From Aquisphaera giovannonii (GTDB taxonomy: Bacteria; Planctomycetota; Planctomycetia; Isosphaerales; Isosphaeraceae), in NCBI RefSeq assembly GCF_008087625.1, contig NZ_CP042997.1, forward strand, positions 930,001 through 994,000: DNA of 64,000 nt. The letters are read 5' to 3'. The position numbers and the translations under genes are program-made. This document shows, piece by piece, positions 60,636 to 64,000 of the stretch. Numbering within the stretch: position 1 is the stretch's first letter; the number at the start of each line of letters is the position of its first letter. Under the pieces are notes generated by a model, which saw only the letters and a program-made list of their open reading frames with translations, ran no database searches and had not been told where the DNA came from.

Positions 60636-62924
60636 ATGGATCCACGAGCCCGATACGTCTTCCCCCGCCGGTGGAGTTCCGACAGGCTGGCGAGCCCGGA
60701 GGAGTTGCGGTTCAGGGCCCGTCCCGACAGCGCCCTGAGGGAAGCCGTTGCCGGGTGGGCCGTGGGAGATGCCGAGCCGACCGGGGCCGTCGTCGACCTC
60801 GACGCCGAAACGAGGGCGCCGACGGGCGACGCCGCCGCCCCGGATGCGGAGGATTCCGGCCGTCGGGGGGCTCCGGACTCCGAGCCGCCTTCGACGGCCC
60901 ACCTACGCCCCATGGACGAGCTCGCCGGCTTCCGGATCGTCGCCAAGCTGGGACAGGGTGCCGAAGGGGCGGTCTACCTGGCGACCCAGACCGATCTGGC
61001 CGACCGGCCGGTGGTCCTCAAGGTCGGCCCGCTCCTGGGGGGCGAGCATCGATCGCTGGCGCGGCTCCAGCACGCGCACATCGTGCCGATCCTGTCCATG
61101 CAGGACCTGCCCGAGAAGGGCCTGCGGCTCCTCTGCCTCCCCTACCTGGGGGGGGCGACCCTGGAACGCCTGCTGGACGAGCTGGCCGGTGTCCCGCTGC
61201 GGGTGCGCCGCGGACGACACATCCTGGAGGCACTGGACTGGCACCCGTGCCCGGTCGCGATCCCGCCGCCCGCCGCGGGGCCCGCGCGCCAGTTCCTCGC
61301 CGTGGAGTCCTACGAGAGGTCGATCGCCTGGATCGGCCTGTGCCTGGCGGAGGCCCTCCACCACGCGCACGTCCGGGACCTCGTGCACTGGGACGTGAAG
61401 CCGGCGAACATCCTGCTGGCGTCCGACGGCATGCCCCTGCTGCTCGACTTCCACCTGGCCCAGCCCCCGCTGAGGCCCGGCGGGCCCGTGCCGCAGAGGA
61501 CGGGCGGCACGCCGCCGTACCTGGCGCCCGAGCAATTCGCCGCGATGGTGGCCATCGCCGAGGGCCGGCCCGTCCCGGCCGTCGGCCCCGGGGCGGACAT
61601 CTACGCGCTGGCGATGGTGCTCCACGTCGCGCTGGCCGACAAGCTGCCGTCGGGCGACGCCCGGATCGCCGCGCGGCTGCGGCGGGCCAACCCCCGGGTG
61701 AGTCCGGGGCTGGCCGCGATCCTCGCGCGGGCCCTGGCGAGGGATCCGCGGCGGCGCTATCCCAGCGCGGCCGCGTTCGCCGAGGACCTCGGGCGGCACC
61801 TCGACGACCGGCCCCTGGCGGGCGTGGCGAACCGCAGCCCGGTGGAACTCTGGACGAAATGGCACCAGAACCATCCCGTCGCCCTGGCGCGGGCCGGGGC
61901 GGCCGCGACGGCCCTGCTGGGGCTCGCGGCGGCGGGGCTCGTCGCCTGGTTCGCGGCCGACCGCCGCATCGGCGACGCGGTGGGCGAGCTGGAGCGGGGT
62001 CGGCTCCAGCTCGCGGCCGGGGACCATCGCGGGGCCGCCCAGAGCTTCGACCATGGCCTCGCCATACTCGCGTCCGGCACCCCGCTCGACCGGCTCCTGC
62101 CCCGGGCCCGCGAGGCGTGGGCCGGCCTGGTCGCCGCCAGGGCGCGCGGGCGGCGGGCCGAGGCGGCCGCCGAGCTCCACGGCCTCGCCGATCGGGTCCG
62201 CTTCCTCTACGCGGCCGGCCCGAGGCCCACGGACGCCGCGCGGAGGCTCGAGGGGCGCCTGGCCGCGATCTGGCGCGCCCGAGGGCGAATCCGGCGGCAG
62301 TTCGCGGAGGACGCCGACGAGGAATCGCGTGCCCGCCTCCGCGCCGACCTGCTGGATCTCGCCATCCTGTGGGCGGACCTGCGCGTCGAGCTCGCCGACG
62401 AGCCCCTGCGCCCCGAGGCCCATCGCGAGGCGATGCGGACGCTGGCCGAGGCCGAGGCCGAGGCCGGGCCCTCGCCCGTGCTGTCGGAGGAGCGCCGCTT
62501 CCACGCCGAGGCCATCGGCCTGCGCGAGCCGCCGTCGCGGGACTGCGGGACGCCACCGCGCACGGCCTGGGAGCACTACGCGCTCGCGCGTGCCCTGCTC
62601 CGTCGCGGCGACCTCGAGGGGGCCGCCGCGGCGCTCGACCTCGCCGTGGCCTTGCAACCGCAGAGCCTGTGGGCCCAGTTCTACCGGGGGCGGTGCGCGC
62701 TGCTCCGCAATCGGCCGGCCGAGGCCGTCGACGCCTTCGGCGCCTGCGTCGCCCTGGCCCCCGAGGCCGTCTGCTACTTCAACCGGTCCCTGGCCTATGC
62801 CGGCCTCGGCGTCGCCGATCGGTCCAGGGACGACCTCGCACGGGCCCGCGCGATCGACGCGGGCCTCACCGCCCTCCCCCCGCGAGTCCCAGCGGCGCGG
62901 CGGGCGGTCCCGGGCCGGCGGTAG
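60636..62924 (+). CDS. Membrane Ser/Thr protein kinase with TPR-like C-terminal part
   Basis: 762 aa. Kinase domain about 98-395: glycine loop GQGAEGAVYLA, Lys129 (VVLK), catalytic loop HWDVKPANIL (Asp253), DFHLAQ in place of DFG (Asp271), and APE (297-299). The HRD arginine is Trp and the DFG glycine is His, changes that usually alter activation-loop control. A membrane segment follows (about 417-440) and then an alpha-helical, TPR-like region (RGDLEGAAAALDLAVALQP, RPAEAVDAFGACVALAP) predicted outside. Such kinases are numerous in planctomycetes. The first 95 residues are disordered. Confidence 0.88.
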   Translation: MDPRARYVFPRRWSSDRLASPEELRFRARPDSALREAVAGWAVGDAEPTGAVVDLDAETRAPTGDAAAPDAEDSGRRGAPDSEPPSTAHLRPMDELAGFRIVAKLGQGAEGAVYLATQTDLADRPVVLKVGPLLGGEHRSLARLQHAHIVPILSMQDLPEKGLRLLCLPYLGGATLERLLDELAGVPLRVRRGRHILEALDWHPCPVAIPPPAAGPARQFLAVESYERSIAWIGLCLAEALHHAHVRDLVHWDVKPANILLASDGMPLLLDFHLAQPPLRPGGPVPQRTGGTPPYLAPEQFAAMVAIAEGRPVPAVGPGADIYALAMVLHVALADKLPSGDARIAARLRRANPRVSPGLAAILARALARDPRRRYPSAAAFAEDLGRHLDDRPLAGVANRSPVELWTKWHQNHPVALARAGAAATALLGLAAAGLVAWFAADRRIGDAVGELERGRLQLAAGDHRGAAQSFDHGLAILASGTPLDRLLPRAREAWAGLVAARARGRRAEAAAELHGLADRVRFLYAAGPRPTDAARRLEGRLAAIWRARGRIRRQFAEDADEESRARLRADLLDLAILWADLRVELADEPLRPEAHREAMRTLAEAEAEAGPSPVLSEERRFHAEAIGLREPPSRDCGTPPRTAWEHYALARALLRRGDLEGAAAALDLAVALQPQSLWAQFYRGRCALLRNRPAEAVDAFGACVALAPEAVCYFNRSLAYAGLGVADRSRDDLARARAIDAGLTALPPRVPAARRAVPGRR

Positions 62925-62935
62925 GGGCCGCGGCC

Positions 62936-63667
62936 TCACCCCTCGCCCCGACGCAGCCGCCCCTCCACGCCGGCCTGCCAGAGCTCCGAGGTGTCGATGT
63001 CCATCGCGGTCAGCCATGTGCCGGCGCAGCAGGCGGTGTCGATGCACTTGATGTGCCCCAGGTCCAGGATCTCCCCCGCCCGCTGGGCGGTGTGGCCGAC
63101 GATGACCGGCTTGTTCCAGGGGAGAGGCAGGGGGACCGTCTCGCTCAGCGACTTCCAGCGCGATATCGAGGACGGCTGCGCCTGGAGCGGCAGGTAGGGG
63201 TCATAGTTCGCGTGGAGGAAGACGTGCGTGTCCGTCTCGAAGTGGTCCACGCTCTCCTCGATGAACCGGACATGGTCCGTGGGGATCCGGCCGACGTCCG
63301 ATCCGGCGCCGTAAGACCTGAGGGTCGCGTCGCCCCCCATCATGGTCCACCACCTGAGCGGGAGCCGCCCCGCGCGCACATCGAGCAGCATCTCCTCGTG
63401 ATTGCCCATCAAGTGCACCAGGCGGCAGCGGCGGCCCAGGTCGATGAGCATCTCGATGACGCCGCGGCTGTCCGGGCCCCTGTCGATGTAATCCCCGAGC
63501 ACCACGACCAGATCCTCGGGCGTCGGGGCGATCGCACCGATCAGGGCCTCCAGGGCCCGTGAGCAGCCGTGGATGTCGCCGATCGCGATGGTCCGAGGTC
63601 GCGAGTGCGTGATCCACCTCCCCGCCGGATCGGATCGGGGGCGAAAGTCGGCCCGTCTGCGCTTCAT
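62936..63667 (-). CDS. PPP-type metallophosphatase
   Basis: 243 aa from the ATG at 63667. All metal-binding motifs of the PPP/calcineurin-like family are present: AIGDIHGC, VVLGDYIDRGPDSRG, LMGNHEEM, HANYDP and IVGHTAQ. Such enzymes remove phosphate from Ser/Thr (some from Tyr or nucleotides). It converges on the kinase gene with 11 nt between their stop codons, making a kinase/phosphatase pair likely to act on shared targets; this is inference. Confidence 0.9.
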   Translation of the reverse strand: MKRRRADFRPRSDPAGRWITHSRPRTIAIGDIHGCSRALEALIGAIAPTPEDLVVVLGDYIDRGPDSRGVIEMLIDLGRRCRLVHLMGNHEEMLLDVRAGRLPLRWWTMMGGDATLRSYGAGSDVGRIPTDHVRFIEESVDHFETDTHVFLHANYDPYLPLQAQPSSISRWKSLSETVPLPLPWNKPVIVGHTAQRAGEILDLGHIKCIDTACCAGTWLTAMDIDTSELWQAGVEGRLRRGEG

Positions 63668-63874
63668 TCCAAAGTCTATGACATGAACTCCATGCTGGAA
63701 TATCGGCGGTCGAGGCGACGCTCCGCGGCGGAACATCGCGAGAGTGGCCCGATGACCTCGATGACGGAGGGTGGACGGCCGGTGGGGGACTCTTCGATTG
63801 CTCCCGGGGACGGGAGGCAGGTGAAACGCCGCCCCCGGAGCCCGACGACGAGGGTATGGCAGGGGGACCGGGCC

Positions 63875-64000
63875 TCAGATCCGCCCACGGGCGGGCAGCC
63901 GGGGCTGGATGATTACCCCGGCGAGGAAGAAGATCACGTTGTGCGGGTCCTGAGGCTCTCATACCCCTCGGTGAGGGGTGGGCCGGATTCGATTCCCCCC
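63875..64000 (-). pseudogene. Possible frameshifted gene tail at the right edge
   Basis: On the minus strand, one frame reads GIESGPPLTEGYESLRT from the edge, and another continues DPHNVIFFLAGVIIQPRLP to a TGA at 63875-63877. Both pieces look protein-like and join with a single frameshift near 63950. The family is not recognised, and the remaining gap 63668-63874 shows no gene. Confidence 0.3.

Noticed and set aside
60308-63562. Long plus-strand frame across the kinase and phosphatase genes
   Set aside because: Arg/Pro/Gly-rich; conflicts with two well-supported genes in other frames.

Overview
The window looks like a chromosomal segment of a planctomycete, most likely of the Isosphaeraceae group. 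Reasons: very high GC content; sigma factors and kinases fused to membrane-anchored extra domains; giant repeat-built surface proteins whose N-termini carry an LE-x-R-x-L type motif; an MJ0042-type zinc finger; and a ribosomal-protein cluster without rpmD, adk or infA in their usual places. No rRNA, tRNA or CRISPR array was seen. The assignment is inference from gene content, not from a search.

Layout. 1-9.4 kb: accessory and housekeeping genes. These are the start of a secreted protein running off the left edge, a CE15-like esterase, a secreted esterase, a membrane-tethered ECF sigma factor with carboxypeptidase-regulatory-like repeats, a rhomboid-like protein that has lost its catalytic histidine, a zinc-finger/LURP-one-like protein and a HIT hydrolase. 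A small MITE-like element with hairpin ends lies between the two esterases.

9.6-30.6 kb, all on the minus strand: the S10-spc-alpha ribosomal superoperon, read from right to left: rpsJ, rplC, rplD, rplW, rplB, rpsS, rplV, rpsC, rplP, rpmC, rpsQ, rplN, rplX, rplE, rpsN(Z), rpsH, rplF, rplR, rpsE, rplO, secY, map. An insertion of about 4 kb follows (a toxin-antitoxin pair, a frameshifted small gene, three hypothetical genes and one small winged-helix-like ORF). The alpha part comes next: rpmJ, rpsM, rpsK, rpsD, rpoA, rplQ. Good sigma-70-like promoters with 17-nt spacers precede rpsJ and rpmJ, so the insertion appears to have split the superoperon into two separately promoted units.

30.7-51.6 kb: a surface/envelope locus. 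An Ig-like repeat protein (900 aa, exact 300-nt repeats) and a giant 4574-aa protein (two different super-repeat families) face each other across a pair of perfect hairpins. Divergent from the giant gene is an AsmA/TamB-like envelope protein with one N-terminal membrane anchor.

52.7-64 kb: mixed small enzymes and degraded genes. These are a YjbR-like protein, a cupin, a decayed nucleoside deaminase, a small membrane protein, a haloacid-dehalogenase-type HAD enzyme, an epoxide-hydrolase-like enzyme and an orphan Phd/YefM-type antitoxin. Then come a low-complexity surface protein with the same N-terminal motif as the two large surface proteins, a membrane Ser/Thr kinase, and a convergent PPP-family phosphatase. 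The right edge holds what looks like the tail of a damaged gene.

Most other long open frames here are shadows caused by the GC-rich codon usage, including a 9.7-kb stop-free frame antisense to the giant gene.
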